Shown here one piece after another: positions 50,680-57,318 of a DNA stretch of 57,318 nucleotides. Each line of letters begins with the position of its first letter. Within the stretch, counting starts at the first letter, position 1. A program made the position numbers and the translations under genes. The stretch is taken from assembly GCA_003281635.1 (NCBI GenBank), contig QCBK01000009.1:1-57318 (forward strand). Direction: 5' to 3'. This DNA comes from Prochlorococcus sp. AG-347-G22. GTDB lineage: Bacteria; Cyanobacteriota; Cyanobacteriia; PCC-6307; Cyanobiaceae. Under the pieces are notes generated by a model. That model was not told where the DNA came from. It saw nothing but the letters and a program-made list of their open reading frames with translations, and did no database searches.

Positions 50680-51003
50680 ATGGACGACCTAACAAAAGAT
50701 AAAATTCAAAAACTCATTGATTCTAATCCAGTAATGGTTTTCATGAAAGGTACTAAATTAATGCCTCAATGCGGGTTTTCCAACAACGTAGTTCAAATAC
50801 TAAATTCTCTAGGGGTAGAATTTGGTACATTTGATGTTCTAAGTGATTTTGCAGTACGTGAAGGTATCAAAGAATATTCAGATTGGCCAACAATTCCACA
50901 AGTTTACTTAAAAGGAGAATTTCTTGGCGGATCAGACATTCTTATTGAAATGTACAATTCAGGATCTCTAAAAGAAAAAATAGAAATTGAATTAGCGTCT
51001 TAA
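50680..51003 (+). CDS. grxD: Monothiol glutaredoxin (Grx4/GrxD family, CGFS)
   Basis: Iron-sulfur cluster carrier of 107 residues. The active site is PQCGFSNN, with a single Cys at residue 31 in the CGFS motif, so a disulfide reductase role is unlikely. [19 protein letters not shown], with the TxP cis-Pro loop and the glutathione-binding GGSD, is complete. The gene is located 3 bases after bolA, which supports a functional complex. Cyanobacterial Grx3/Grx4 proteins bind 2Fe-2S clusters with glutathione as a ligand. Confidence 0.95.
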   Translation: MDDLTKDKIQKLIDSNPVMVFMKGTKLMPQCGFSNNVVQILNSLGVEFGTFDVLSDFAVREGIKEYSDWPTIPQVYLKGEFLGGSDILIEMYNSGSLKEKIEIELAS

Positions 51004-51051
51004 GATAATTAATAAGTATAAATACTGAATTGATTAATAAAAATTAATATT

Positions 51052-51321
51052 TTAAATCCTTTTTTTATCAAAAAAACCTTTATTTCCATCTCCGTCAGGA
51101 TCAATAAAACTTGAAGGATCTAGAATCCATCTTTCAATTAACCCTTCTAATTTCTCTTGGTCCTTTTGCTCTAAACCATTGCAATTCCTAAGGGCTTGGA
51201 GATAGCCATCGCTATATAATTTAAGATCAGATGGCGTATGAAAACGAGTAACTAAGTCCTGGCAACTATCGCAAATTGATTGAAAATGACGAATTGCTTT
51301 GGGATTTTCAAATGATGTCAT
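51052..51321 (-). CDS. Conserved hypothetical protein (89 aa)
   Basis: Small acidic protein that I think belongs to a conserved cyanobacterial family of unknown function. It has a Cys pair in ICDSCQDL (about residues 16-23) and another Cys near the middle (RNCNGLEQ). The central part is helical, ending with an aspartate-rich FIDPDGDGNKGFFDKK loop that looks calcium-binding-like but is short and isolated. No signal peptide is seen. It converges on grxD and is divergent from the response regulator. Function unknown. Confidence 0.75.
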   Translation of the reverse strand: MTSFENPKAIRHFQSICDSCQDLVTRFHTPSDLKLYSDGYLQALRNCNGLEQKDQEKLEGLIERWILDPSSFIDPDGDGNKGFFDKKRI

Positions 51322-51408
51322 AATTCGATAGATTCTGATTTTTTTTTTGCATTTGTTATACCTTATTAAGGATGATTAAAAATTGCCTGGCCAAACAGTA
51401 ATTTAAGA

Positions 51409-52146
51409 ATGCAATCAACTGAGCAAATCTTAGCTTCAACTCCTGGCAGTTCACAGTTGCCTACGAGCTCTCAAACCCCCTCAAGAGTTCTAGTTGTTGA
51501 ACCTCACCCCACACTTAGAACGGTCCTCGTCCAAAGGCTTCGCCAAGATGGCCACCTAGCTGCAGCTGTAGGTACTGCTGCCGAAGCTGTTGACTTATGC
51601 AGAGAACAAGCGCCCGATCTATTAGTTAGCGCAGAAATCCTTGAGCAGAATACTGCAATGAGACTAGCCCAACAGTTGGGGTCTTCTGTCATAGTTTTAA
51701 CCGCAAGATCAGGTGTTGAAGCATTAGTAAATCTATTAGATGAAGGAGCAGATGATGTCCTCAGAAAACCTTTTGGACTTGAAGAGCTTGCAGCACGATG
51801 TAGAACACTCTTAAAAAAGGGAAGAATAGGATTACAAGAAAAAGTTGAGGTTGGGCCTTTAGAGGTGCATCTTCTTTTAAGACAAGTTACTCTTAGCGAA
51901 AAGCCCGTTGAATTAAGCCCTAGGGAGTTTGCACTGCTTTGTGCCCTTTTAATGCCTCCTGGGATGGTAAGGAGCCGTCAAGAACTCTTAAGGATGGCCT
52001 GGCCCCCATTCAGTGGAGGTCCTCGGTCTGTAGATACTCAGGTATTAACTTTGAGGAGAAAATTAGAACAGGCTGGATTGGGTGAAGGTGGGGGAATAAC
52101 CACTGTTAGACAACAAGGTTATCGATTCAGTATTGACAATATTTAA
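51409..52146 (+). CDS. OmpR/PhoB-type response regulator with atypical receiver domain
   Basis: Two-domain transcription regulator (245 aa): a Ser/Thr/Pro-rich N-terminal extension (1-25), a receiver (26-137) and a winged-helix DNA-binding domain (about 143-243; LSPREFALLCALLM, then VRQQGYRF). The receiver lacks the canonical phosphoacceptor: the PDLLVSAE segment has Ala75 where the Asp normally sits, and the acidic pair at the strand-1 end is EPH (31-33) instead of DD. The switch Thr98 and Lys120 remain. So control by a histidine kinase is doubtful, and the protein may act constitutively or by another signal. The gene is clearly richer in G and C than its neighbours. I cannot name the regulator. 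Confidence 0.92.
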   Translation: MQSTEQILASTPGSSQLPTSSQTPSRVLVVEPHPTLRTVLVQRLRQDGHLAAAVGTAAEAVDLCREQAPDLLVSAEILEQNTAMRLAQQLGSSVIVLTARSGVEALVNLLDEGADDVLRKPFGLEELAARCRTLLKKGRIGLQEKVEVGPLEVHLLLRQVTLSEKPVELSPREFALLCALLMPPGMVRSRQELLRMAWPPFSGGPRSVDTQVLTLRRKLEQAGLGEGGGITTVRQQGYRFSIDNI

Positions 52147-52649
52147 TTTAGAAAAGCGAAAAGTTCACCAACAATCATTAAAACTGATAGTAATGTCAAT
52201 AATTTATAAGTCCATAATGGGGATAAATAAGATATTTCATTAATAGCAATACCAGTATTCTTAGAAACAATTAATAAAAATTTTTCAAAATTTTCCACCC
52301 TTTGTGGGACAAGAAAATTATCACCTTGATAAGTATTAAAGTAATAAACTTTGCTACCTTGACTAGTTGGTAAAGATTCAATTGACTTTATATCTTTCCA
52401 TGGAATCTCCCAATTTTTTTTTCCTAAAGCTTTAGAAATTAAGCTAGTTTTATATGAAATTTTATTATTACAAGTTTCTACATAATCATTTGTGATATTG
52501 ATTATTAAATAAAGGCCTAAGACAAATGTAGTAATTGAGGGGGTTTTTAATATATCAATAGAGACAAATGGTATAGGAATTGTAAGCGCAAGATATAAAG
52601 AAATTAACGAACTTTTCACAAAAAAAAGAGTTTTAAACTTTTCTATCAT
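52143..52649 (-). CDS. Hypothetical membrane protein (168 aa)
   Basis: Not assigned to a functional family. It has two hydrophobic N-terminal segments (about residues 13-30 and 38-55), a soluble middle containing a WEIPWKDIKSIESLPTS-like PH-like stretch (about 80-96), and a C-terminal membrane segment (about 148-165). It might be a cyanobacterial PH-domain-like membrane protein, judging from the W-x-x-I-x-x-I-E pattern; this is weak. Its stop overlaps that of the convergent response regulator by four bases. It lies 13 bases downstream of the crtH-like gene and is probably co-transcribed with it. Confidence 0.65.
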   Translation of the reverse strand: MIEKFKTLFFVKSSLISLYLALTIPIPFVSIDILKTPSITTFVLGLYLIINITNDYVETCNNKISYKTSLISKALGKKNWEIPWKDIKSIESLPTSQGSKVYYFNTYQGDNFLVPQRVENFEKFLLIVSKNTGIAINEISYLSPLWTYKLLTLLSVLMIVGELFAFLN

Positions 52650-52662
52650 CTTCGAAGGACCC

Positions 52663-54222
52663 TTAGTCAGGTAATTTAAAACTATTCATATTTAATTTTG
52701 CACCTATTTTATGAGCGCATGCGTATCCGCTAAAAGCAACTGCATTTAGGCCTTGACCTGGGAAGCATGAATCTCCTACACAATAAAGGTTTTGGATTTT
52801 TGTAGTATTAAAGGGCATTGGCAAAAGTCCAAGCAACTTTTTACTAGGAATTGGTCCGTAACTACCTTCATATCTTCCAAGAAACTTTTTATGAGTTTTG
52901 GGAGTGCCAATTTCTTTGTGATCAATGTTTTGTTCAAGATTAGGAAGAATTGTTGTTATTTTTTCAACAAGAAATGAAAAGTATTCTTCTTTCTTTTGCA
53001 AATATTCTTTCCTTGGTAGACCTTCCCATTCACTCATCGATGAAGGAGTAAAGGCATGGATGATATGTTTACCTTCTGGAGCCAAAGACGGGTCAAGCAA
53101 AGTAGGTATGGAAACAAAAATAACCCCTTTTTCACTCTCTAATTCATCCCAATTTCCAACAATTATATGATGACAATTAAAATTAATGGGTATTAGAATT
53201 TTTTGGACCCCAAGATGAATAGAGACAAAAGAGGGTGAAGGTTTATAAGTTTCAGTCCATTTATATTCACTTTTAGGTACGTCTTTACTCGAAATTAATC
53301 CTTTATTGTTGTTTTTCAATCCAAATGTATCCCATCTAGTGGAATTTGATACGATTATGTTTGAGTAAATCTTTTCCCCATTTGAAAGCTTAACTCCAAT
53401 AGCTTTATCATCCTTTAAAAGGATTTCAGTCACATTGGCTTTATATCTAATATTACCTCCAAATTTTTGGATTCCGGAAACTAACTTTTCTGCTATCTTT
53501 CCTACTCCCCCTTTTGGATAATTTATACCTCCAGCATGCCTATCTGTAAATACCATTCCCGCATTTATCATAGGGGTTTTGAGAGCTGGCATTACAGACC
53601 AACAAAAACACTCTATATCTATAAATTTTAAAAGTTCAGGATCTTTTATAAATTTCCTTGCAACATCTCCTGCATTTACTGGTAACCACCTAGCCAACCC
53701 TAAACAGGATAATGGAGATTTAAAGAAAACTTTGAAAAGATAACTCGGATCCTCTATCGATAAAAGAGGCATTGAATCTAAACATTTAAATACACTTGCA
53801 CAAGTATCGTAGAATTTCTTGATCCCTTTTTTTTCCTTAGGGAAATTCGCTGATAATTTATTTATAAATTGCTTATAGTTTCTATCTACTGAAATATTAA
53901 AATTTTTTGGCAAATGATATTCCAGTTGCACAGGATCAGGAATGGTTTCACATTTTTCATTAACATCTTTTAGAGCGCGAGTTAATAAATTGGTATAGCC
54001 TTTATCTCCAAATCCAAATATCATTGAAGCGCCAACATCAAAGGTATAACCCTTTCTCTTAAAAGAGCCCCCACTTCCTCCTGGAATAATATATTTCTCA
54101 AGAACTAAAACTCGAGCTCCCTTAACAGCTAATTGAGATGCTGTTACTAAGCCTCCTATTCCTGAGCCAATAATGATTGCATCGAAATTTTCCTTATTAA
54201 ATTCCATTTTTTGATTCTTCAA
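52663..54222 (-). CDS. crtH: Carotenoid cis-trans isomerase (CrtH/CRTISO-like) FAD-dependent oxidoreductase
   Basis: FAD-binding protein of the phytoene-desaturase family, resembling carotene isomerase CrtISO, which converts poly-cis-lycopene to all-trans. The Rossmann motif is DAIIIGSGIGGLVTASQLA (about residues 14-32), followed by VLEKYIIPGGSGGSF. The C-terminal FAD motif NLYCVGDSCFPGQGLNAVAFSGY is typical. At 519 residues it is in the CRTISO range. CrtISO-like paralogues exist with unknown or other roles (for example retinol saturase-like), so the pathway step is not certain. An internal ATG at 54207 is an alternative start. trmFO lies 4 bases upstream. Confidence 0.88.
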   Translation of the reverse strand: MKNQKMEFNKENFDAIIIGSGIGGLVTASQLAVKGARVLVLEKYIIPGGSGGSFKRKGYTFDVGASMIFGFGDKGYTNLLTRALKDVNEKCETIPDPVQLEYHLPKNFNISVDRNYKQFINKLSANFPKEKKGIKKFYDTCASVFKCLDSMPLLSIEDPSYLFKVFFKSPLSCLGLARWLPVNAGDVARKFIKDPELLKFIDIECFCWSVMPALKTPMINAGMVFTDRHAGGINYPKGGVGKIAEKLVSGIQKFGGNIRYKANVTEILLKDDKAIGVKLSNGEKIYSNIIVSNSTRWDTFGLKNNNKGLISSKDVPKSEYKWTETYKPSPSFVSIHLGVQKILIPINFNCHHIIVGNWDELESEKGVIFVSIPTLLDPSLAPEGKHIIHAFTPSSMSEWEGLPRKEYLQKKEEYFSFLVEKITTILPNLEQNIDHKEIGTPKTHKKFLGRYEGSYGPIPSKKLLGLLPMPFNTTKIQNLYCVGDSCFPGQGLNAVAFSGYACAHKIGAKLNMNSFKLPD

Positions 54223-54226
54223 TTAT

Positions 54227-55642
54227 TTATCCTAGTAAATTTTGATAAGTAAGTGTTTTTTTTAAACAAGTATCTAGTTTATTTTTAAAGATATCCAAGG
54301 CTTCTGTAGATCTTGCTTGATAAGCTTTGTATCTTAATCTTTTATCTTTTATTCTTTTAGTTAGTTCAGGAACCAAACCAAATGAAGCAGGCATTGGCTG
54401 GAATTTATTTTTTTTCTGATTAGATAATATTTGATTTCTATTACTGATAAAGTTTATTAGAGAACCAATCATCGATTCATCAGGGAAAGTTACTGGGTTT
54501 TTACCCATAGTTATTAAGGATGCATTTATTCCAGCGAGCAAACCTCCCGCTGCGGCGGCGGCATAACCTTCTGTGCCTGTTATCTGCCCAGCTGCTAAAA
54601 GAGTTTTTCTTTTCATAAATTGCAGTGTTGGCAAAAGTAATTTAGGAGATTCTAAAAAAGTATTTCTATGCATCACTCCAAAACGTACAAATTCAGCTTT
54701 TTCTAAGCCTGGAATCATCCTAAAAATTCTTTTTTGTTCTGACCATTTTAGGTTGGTTTGAAAACCTACCATATTAAGTAACTTCCCTTCGAGATCTTCC
54801 ATTCTTAATTGAACAATTGCATGAGGCCGATTTTTCAATCTATTTTCCCTGTCAAATAAGTCTCCCCATTTTGGATTCCACAACCCTATAGATTTCAAAG
54901 GTCCGTATCTCATTGTGTCAACTCCCCTTCTGGCAATTTCTTCGATTGGCAGACAAGCTTCGAAGAAATTAGCTGTTTCTTTTTCAAAGTCTTTTAAACT
55001 AGCTTGTTCTCCTGTTATAAGTTCGTTCCTGAAATGGATGTAATCATTTTCATTCATTGGGCAATTAAGATATGCCGGATCCCCTTTATCGTATCTGCTA
55101 GCTTTAAAAACAATTTCTTTATCAATAGTATCACCATAAATTATTGGACTAGCAGCATCAAAAAAATGACAGGAATTCATACCAGTAAAAAATCGAATTT
55201 TATTGGCTAATTCATCTGACGTTAATGGGCCAGTTGCAAGGATAGTTACATTTTCTTTACTTGGGAGATCTAGTTGTTCGAATCTCTTTATTTCGATTAA
55301 AGGGTGATTAGATAATTCTTCGGTCAAAGCAGTACTAAATTTAGATCTATCTACTGCTAAAGCACCTCCAGCTGGGACAGAAAATTTATCTGCTGTTTGG
55401 ACTATTATTGAATTAAAAAATCTTAGTTCTTTTTGTAGCAAACCAGCTGCTCTATCTGAACTTAAAGCTCCAAAACTATTACTGCAAACCAATTCTCCAC
55501 ATTCGCCAGTGTGATGTGCTGGTGTTGATTTGAAGGGTCTCATTTCGACTAATTTGACTGCTAATCCAGAATTTGCAACTTGCCATGCCGCTTCAGAACC
55601 TGCTAAACCTGCTCCAATTACTATAACTTCTTTCTCTATCAA
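54227..55642 (-). CDS. trmFO: Methylenetetrahydrofolate-tRNA-(uracil-5)-methyltransferase
   Basis: Folate/FAD-dependent enzyme that methylates U54 of tRNA (the T-loop). The FAD Rossmann motif is [18 protein letters not shown] (about residues 6-23). [13 protein letters not shown] (about 48-60) holds the conserved Cys residues. [14 protein letters not shown] and the terminal region agree with Gid/TrmFO. Length 471 is a typical value. The start codon is TTG at 55642; no ATG is nearby. psbY ends 6 bases upstream, so transcription may run psbY-trmFO-crtH-like. folD, which helps set the folate pool used here, is in the same window. Confidence 0.95.
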   Translation of the reverse strand: MIEKEVIVIGAGLAGSEAAWQVANSGLAVKLVEMRPFKSTPAHHTGECGELVCSNSFGALSSDRAAGLLQKELRFFNSIIVQTADKFSVPAGGALAVDRSKFSTALTEELSNHPLIEIKRFEQLDLPSKENVTILATGPLTSDELANKIRFFTGMNSCHFFDAASPIIYGDTIDKEIVFKASRYDKGDPAYLNCPMNENDYIHFRNELITGEQASLKDFEKETANFFEACLPIEEIARRGVDTMRYGPLKSIGLWNPKWGDLFDRENRLKNRPHAIVQLRMEDLEGKLLNMVGFQTNLKWSEQKRIFRMIPGLEKAEFVRFGVMHRNTFLESPKLLLPTLQFMKRKTLLAAGQITGTEGYAAAAAGGLLAGINASLITMGKNPVTFPDESMIGSLINFISNRNQILSNQKKNKFQPMPASFGLVPELTKRIKDKRLRYKAYQARSTEALDIFKNKLDTCLKKTLTYQNLLG

Positions 55643-55648
55643 ATCAGA

Positions 55649-55765
55649 TTAATCCTTTCCCAAGAAGTCTCTATTGAACTGCTCTCTTGCTGGCTTTTGT
55701 ATATTGAATATAACCCAAGCCAAAGCAGCGATAATGGGTGCGAAAACTACGATTGTTCTTAACAT
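55649..55765 (-). CDS. psbY: Photosystem II protein PsbY
   Basis: Single-helix subunit of photosystem II near cytochrome b559. The 38-residue translation ([20 protein letters not shown], then [18 protein letters not shown]) has one hydrophobic helix (about 4-21) with the PxxxAxxWxxxN pattern of PsbY and a polar C-terminal tail. It starts with ATG at 55763-55765 and ends in TAA. It is 6 bases upstream of trmFO on the same strand and could share a transcript. Assignment by pattern is strong for such a short gene. Confidence 0.93.
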
Positions 55766-55886
55766 TTTAGAAATTCTGTTATTTATCCAATATCTTACCT
55801 TTTAACTGTAAATTTAGAGAGAATTTTTAATTTTTTATTTAATTAGTTAAGAATTGTTTTTCTATTGTTCAAGTTGAAATAAAAAG

Positions 55887-55915
55887 TTGTTTTTTTTTCC
55901 TTAAAAAGGGATAAT
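55887..55915 (+). promoter_or_regulatory. Putative tRNA-Lys promoter
   Basis: TTGTTT (55887-55892), a 17-base spacer and GATAAT (55910-55915) form a plausible housekeeping-sigma promoter. The predicted start near 55922 lies inside the left arm of the inverted repeat that frames the tRNA. No other -10-like sequence lies between this and the tRNA. Confidence 0.5.
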
Positions 55916-55918
55916 CTC

Positions 55919-55934
55919 TTATGTACTCAATTTT
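55919..55934. repeat. Left arm of 16-bp inverted repeat flanking tRNA-Lys
   Basis: TTATGTACTCAATTTT is the exact reverse complement of 56022-56037. The two arms enclose the complete tRNA-Lys gene, 8 bases from its 5' end on this side. Pairing stops abruptly at both ends of the arm. Confidence 0.95.
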
Positions 55935-55942
55935 ACAGAAAT

Positions 55943-56014
55943 GGGTCGCTAGCTCAGCGGTAGAGCATCCGGCTTTTAACCGGCTGGTCCTGAGTTCGAA
56001 TCTCAGGCGACCCA
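55943..56014 (+). tRNA. tRNA-Lys (TTT)
   Basis: A 72-base cloverleaf on the plus strand. The acceptor GGGTCGC pairs with GCGACCC plus discriminator A. The D-arm is AGCTCAGCGGTAGAGCA. The anticodon stem-loop CCGGCTTTTAACCGG has anticodon TTT. The T-arm is CCTGAGTTCGAATCTCAGG. CCA is not encoded. The gene is framed by a perfect 16-bp inverted repeat and lies at the start of a gene-poor stretch that contains hli, making it a candidate boundary of an accessory segment. Confidence 0.97.
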
Positions 56015-56021
56015 CATTTAA

Positions 56022-56037
56022 AAAATTGAGTACATAA
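56022..56037. repeat. Right arm of 16-bp inverted repeat flanking tRNA-Lys
   Basis: AAAATTGAGTACATAA, the exact reverse complement of 55919-55934, begins 7 bases after the tRNA 3' end. The neighbouring AAAAAATTGA (56020-56029) can alternatively pair with TCAATTTTTT near 56064-56073, which ends in a T-run. Confidence 0.95.
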
Positions 56038-56493
56038 TATTAAATCCAAATTTTTTTCAACAATCAATTTTTTTGAATAAAAATGTTATTTCATAATTCA
56101 GAGATATATTTTGAGTTGACCTGCAATCATCAATGAACAGTATGGTTTAAAGAAACCTTTATCAAAATCATAAAAAAGGAGATTTAATGCAAGCATAGAA
56201 GTTTTTACATTTGGTTTAAACCTTTACTCTTAATAGTAAATTTGAATACATTATTTAAGGTTTATCATATTGAGGATGCAAAATAAAACCTCTAATTTAC
56301 CGAAAGAAGAAGATTTTTTTACTATGGTTTTATCCTAACTGCATCATCAAAAAAAATAATCAATACATTCAAACTCAACAAAAGATTTCTTATTAAAGAT
56401 TTAACTACTTTAAAGCATTATTGCTACATTTATGTGACTCTTGTGTGTATTCAAAAAAAATCAGAGGAGTTTTTCTTTATTTTCAAGAAATGC

Positions 56494-56523
56494 TTTACAA
56501 AGCTTCACAAAACCTGTTACAAT
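56494..56523 (+). promoter_or_regulatory. hli promoter with HLR1-like (RpaB-type) repeats
   Basis: TTTACA (56494-56499), 18 bases and TACAAT (56518-56523) form a core promoter 26 bases before the hli ATG. Three HLR1-like octamers overlay it: TTTACAAA (56494), TTCACAAA (56504) and GTTACAAT (56516). The first two keep the 10-base period of the known HLR1 element, (G/T)TTACA(T/A)(T/A)-NN-(G/T)TTACA(T/A)(T/A), bound by RpaB at high-light genes. Binding over the -35/-10 region would suggest repression in low light; this is inferred. Confidence 0.65.
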
Positions 56524-56549
56524 CATTTACATAATTCATTTTATTTATT

Positions 56550-56657
56550 ATGACTCCTGAAGCAGAACGTTTTAACGGTTGGGCAGCAATGTTAGGTTTC
56601 GTAGCGGCAGTTGGCGCTTATGTTACTACAGGTCAAATCATACCTGGCTGGTTCTAA
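56550..56657 (+). CDS. hli: High-light-inducible protein (Hli/SCP), 35 aa
   Basis: Single-helix member of the light-harvesting antenna superfamily that binds chlorophyll and carotenoid and protects photosystem II during stress. The chlorophyll-binding ExxxxG-type motif is AERFNGWAAMLGF (about residues 5-17), with conserved Glu, Arg, Asn and Gly. The helix continues to about residue 27, and the tail is TTGQIIPGWF. At 35 residues this is a very short form, as found in the multi-copy hli genes of Prochlorococcus and its phages. It has its own promoter with HLR1-like repeats and a hairpin plus T-run terminator downstream. Confidence 0.93.
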   Translation: MTPEAERFNGWAAMLGFVAAVGAYVTTGQIIPGWF

Positions 56658-57046
56658 TTTTAAAAAACCTTTAAAGTTAAATAGGCGGTTTAAAAAATTA
56701 TAGATTTATATTCCACCAAAACTTTTTTAAAAACTCTACTACGGATTAATTAATGATTTAAGTTTCATTAATTTTCCGTTTTTTTTATATTAAAAATGGT
56801 TTTAAAATTGATTCTTTATATAAAAGCTATTAGGTTCAAGTTACTGAAAGAATTATTGGCGTATAAACTTTCATTCACTTTTAATCATTAATTATTAATC
56901 ATGGCTTATTAGGATGAACCATTACCGGTATACTATAAATTCTAAATTTTTTAGTAATAATATAAACATTTATATCCTCCGATTGAATTTTATGTAAATA
57001 TAAACCACTAAATTACTCAATATTATTTTCTTCAACTAAAAAAATC
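56658..57046. other. Intergenic stretch downstream of hli
   Basis: A 389-base AT-rich stretch. It holds the hli terminator (56742-56786). The rest shows only weak promoter-like sequence (for example around TATACTATAAAT, about 56929-56940) and no ORF worth reporting. Confidence 0.6.
56742..56786 (+). terminator. Rho-independent terminator of hli
   Basis: The arms CGGATTAATTAATGA (56742-56756) and TCATTAATTTTCCG (56765-56778) pair with one small internal loop around an 8-base loop. A run of eight T (56779-56786) follows. It lies 84 bases after the hli stop on the same strand. Confidence 0.8.
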
Positions 57047-57184
57047 TCAAAAAACTTTATCAGATTTTTTATCAATATTGTCTAAACACGTTGAACACAA
57101 TAAATGACCTTTCTTAATCCAAAATGTTTTTGTAGATCTTTCGATATCTTTCCGACAAATAAGACATTTAAAAATAGGTGACAT
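57047..57184 (-). CDS. Tiny zinc-ribbon-like protein (45 aa)
   Basis: Predicted ORF of 45 residues starting MSPIFKCLICRKDIERS and ending in TGA. Two C-x2-C pairs (Cys7/10 and Cys30/33) separated by 19 residues suggest a single zinc ribbon, with basic and aromatic residues between. No family is recognised. Such small zinc ribbons often bind nucleic acid or other proteins. The gene lies alone in a gene-poor region near the window end; the regular Cys spacing and clean start support it, but it could be a chance ORF. Confidence 0.5.
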   Translation of the reverse strand: MSPIFKCLICRKDIERSTKTFWIKKGHLLCSTCLDNIDKKSDKVF

Positions 57185-57318
57185 AATAACTAATAATAAT
57201 CTGACGAAAATATACTCAGTAATTTTTCTTAGAAAAAATTCTAAATTTATGGAAAGCCTTTAGTTCTAAAATTTTATAAGTCAAAAAATAGCTCATAAGA
57301 TATAGATTTACTAAATTA

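Larger units (their letters stand above)
56015..56549. other. Long intergenic stretch between tRNA-Lys and hli
   Basis: A 535-base stretch with no gene of usual length. It holds the right arm of the tRNA-flanking inverted repeat (56022-56037), a 17-codon mini-ORF (56083-56136), a cluster of small inverted repeats (56144-56240), a 20-codon mini-ORF (56276-56338) and the hli promoter with HLR1-like repeats (56494-56523). The rest is AT-rich with no visible feature. Confidence 0.7.

Noticed and set aside
52925..53170. Plus-strand frame opposite the crtH-like gene
   Set aside because: Antisense to a conserved FAD-enzyme; no supporting evidence.

Overview
The window looks like a chromosomal segment of a high-light-adapted Prochlorococcus marinus, or a very close relative. 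The evidence is the low GC, the tightly packed genes with short leaders and few Shine-Dalgarno sequences, and a cyanobacterial gene set in its most reduced form: petH, psbY, ycf54, a PsbP-like lipoprotein, a 35-residue high-light-inducible protein, sasA, opcA and a CrtH-like isomerase. The strain cannot be named from sequence alone. No rRNA, insertion sequence, integrase or CRISPR array was seen.

Layout. 0-6 kb: leuA, a membrane protein, a 7TM-HD phosphohydrolase (PgpH-like), folD, a prenyl diphosphate synthase and a DUF212/PAP2-like membrane protein. 6-11.5 kb (minus strand): petH, zwf, opcA and cobB; zwf-opcA-cobB are almost contiguous. 11.5-17.5 kb: a START-like protein, tRNA-Glu, the clock-output kinase sasA, a CpeS/CpcS-type lyase, a small exported protein, prs and malQ. 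17.4-24 kb: a HTH-plus-TM protein, an ABC1/UbiB kinase, an Orn/Lys/Arg decarboxylase, cdsA, an alpha/beta hydrolase and a glycerol dehydrogenase-like enzyme. 24-35 kb: clpC and rimI, then the plus-strand run lysA, cdaA, uppS, bioB, trhO and an unknown gene, then lipA, recR and a PsbP-like lipoprotein. 35-49 kb (minus): an ABC exporter, a small Cys-containing exported protein, a DEAD-box helicase, recD, recB, an ICMT-like methyltransferase, recC, ycf54 and pdxJ. 49-56 kb: plsC, an exported TPR-like protein, bolA, grxD, a small unknown, an atypical response regulator, a membrane protein, crtH-like, trmFO and psbY. 56-57.3 kb: tRNA-Lys, hli, a tiny zinc-ribbon ORF and long noncoding stretches, which may be the edge of an accessory region.

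How the genes work together. Most of the window is core metabolism: NADPH supply from photosystem I by day (petH) and from the oxidative pentose phosphate pathway by night (zwf/opcA); isoprenoid and carotenoid supply (prenyl diphosphate synthase, uppS, crtH-like); lipid synthesis (plsC, cdsA); and lipoate, biotin, cobalamin, pyridoxal and folate cofactors. Both a c-di-AMP synthase (CdaA) and a likely c-di-AMP phosphodiesterase (7TM-HD) are present. A complete RecBCD is encoded around an unexpected methyltransferase gene.

The points most worth a second look are: a tRNA-Lys gene enclosed by a perfect 16-bp inverted repeat, whose left arm lies at the predicted transcription start; three HLR1-like repeats overlapping the hli promoter; a PetH that carries a membrane anchor in place of the phycobilisome-linker domain; a GC-richer response regulator lacking the phosphoacceptor Asp; a 17-bp palindrome near -61 of a predicted clpC promoter; and a hairpin touching the start of the DEAD-box gene. 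I did not find a clearly new multi-gene system.
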